In this document: positions 6,374 to 6,838 of the stretch, one piece after another | How the letters are laid out: each line of letters begins with the position of its first letter | Numbering within the stretch: position 1 is the first letter of the stretch | Source of the DNA: Planctomycetota bacterium | GTDB lineage: Bacteria > Planctomycetota > SZUA-567 | Assembly (NCBI GenBank): GCA_020861125.1 | Contig: JAJBSZ010000044.1 | Location: forward strand, 1 to 6,838 | DNA length: 6,838 bases | Direction: 5' to 3' | Notes under the pieces: model-generated | Database searches by the model: none | What the model was told of the DNA's origin: nothing | Seen by the model: only the letters and a program-made list of their open reading frames with translations | Program-made: the position numbers and the translations under genes

Positions 6374-6838
6374 TTAGGAAAGGAGGGTCTCAACCGCCAG
6401 GGCGATGCTCCGGGCATCAAGGCCGAAAAACGCACACAGATCGTCCAGCTCACCGGCGGTGCCATAGCTGCGGAGGCCGAGGCGGCGGAACGGCACCGGA
6501 CGATCTCCCTGCTCCGCCAGCACCTCCGCCACCGCACCGCCCAGACCGCCGTGAATGCTGCCGTCCTCCACCGTCACCACCGCCCCGCATTCCCGGGCCG
6601 CCGCCAGAATCGTCGCCTCGTCCAGCGGTTTCACACTGTGGGCGTCGATGACCCGGACGCCGATACCCTTGTCCCGCAAATACCCGGCGGCCTGCACCGC
6701 GTTGGCCACCGACGGACCGCAGGCGATGATGGCGGCAGCCCGGCCGTAGTCGCGGGTAAGGGTGGCCTGACCGAGGAAAAATTCCTGGTCGTCGTCATAG
6801 ACCACTTCGGTTGCGGTCCGGCCGAGGCGCAGGTATAC
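6374..6838 (-). CDS. Transketolase C-terminal subunit (split transketolase), partial, start beyond window
   Basis: The last 154 codons and the TAA stop of a transketolase C-terminal subunit are visible; the full subunit is usually about 310-330 residues. The fragment opens with VYLRLGRTATE, the end of the pyrimidine-binding domain, and continues through the whole C-terminal domain: AAIIACG, VIDAHSVKPLDE, and VTVEDGSIHGGLGGAVAEVLAE (a glycine-rich block typical of the family, carrying the conserved histidine). Together with an N-terminal thiamine-diphosphate subunit, expected just upstream beyond 6838, it would transfer two-carbon ketol units between sugar phosphates. Split transketolases occur both in central metabolism and inside dedicated sugar-catabolic operons. 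Its place 31 bases ahead of a dehydrogenase-TRAP run favours the second. A 1-deoxyxylulose-5-phosphate synthase C-terminus or another split two-carbon transferase is less likely. No frameshift is seen. Confidence 0.88.
   Translation of the reverse strand, partial: VYLRLGRTATEVVYDDDQEFFLGQATLTRDYGRAAAIIACGPSVANAVQAAGYLRDKGIGVRVIDAHSVKPLDEATILAAARECGAVVTVEDGSIHGGLGGAVAEVLAEQGDRPVPFRRLGLRSYGTAGELDDLCAFFGLDARSIALAVETLLS

Noticed and set aside
1..6838. Searched for tRNA, rRNA, CRISPR repeats, transposase or phage genes, attachment sites and riboswitch-like leaders
   Set aside because: Nothing convincing was seen by eye. The window is a compact metabolic operon plus one partial transporter gene, without long direct repeats or mobile-element proteins.

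Overview
The window is from a GC-rich bacterium (clearly above 60% G+C by eye, with strongly GC-biased third codon positions). Every convincing gene lies on the minus strand, so transcription runs from high to low coordinates. Purine-rich Shine-Dalgarno sites sit at near-constant spacing. A TRAP transporter made of three separate genes and a two-gene (split) transketolase suggest a free-living, possibly anaerobic, proteobacterium-like or Desulfobacterota-like organism. The phylum cannot be fixed from this sequence alone.

From 6838 down to 437 the genes form one compact run that reads as a catabolic operon for a sugar acid, polyol or similar small carbon compound. The order of transcription is: C-terminal subunit of a transketolase (6838-6374, entering from outside the window); a zinc alcohol dehydrogenase resembling L-threonine 3-dehydrogenase (6342-5281); TRAP periplasmic binding protein DctP (5212-4220); TRAP small permease DctQ (GTG start, 4133-3615); TRAP large permease DctM (3611-2325); a second zinc dehydrogenase of the sorbitol/idonate/butanediol type (2295-1258); and a xylose-isomerase-like TIM-barrel protein (1258-437). 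Gaps are 3-86 bases and the last pair overlaps by one base (TGATG).

A coherent reading is that the TRAP system imports a carboxylated or polyhydroxylated substrate using an ion gradient. The two NAD(H)-type dehydrogenases then interconvert hydroxyl and keto groups, the TIM-barrel protein isomerises or epimerises a keto-sugar, and the transketolase passes a two-carbon unit into pentose-phosphate metabolism. No kinase, aldolase or regulator is visible. The transketolase N-terminal subunit should lie just beyond 6838. The substrate is unknown.

From 436 to 195 is a 242-base non-coding gap with no intrinsic terminator that I can see. A possible promoter at 286-258 reads toward the last gene, the N-terminus of an MFS transporter resembling fosmidomycin resistance protein Fsr (194-1), which is cut by the window edge. 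I see no tRNA, rRNA, CRISPR array, insertion sequence or phage gene.
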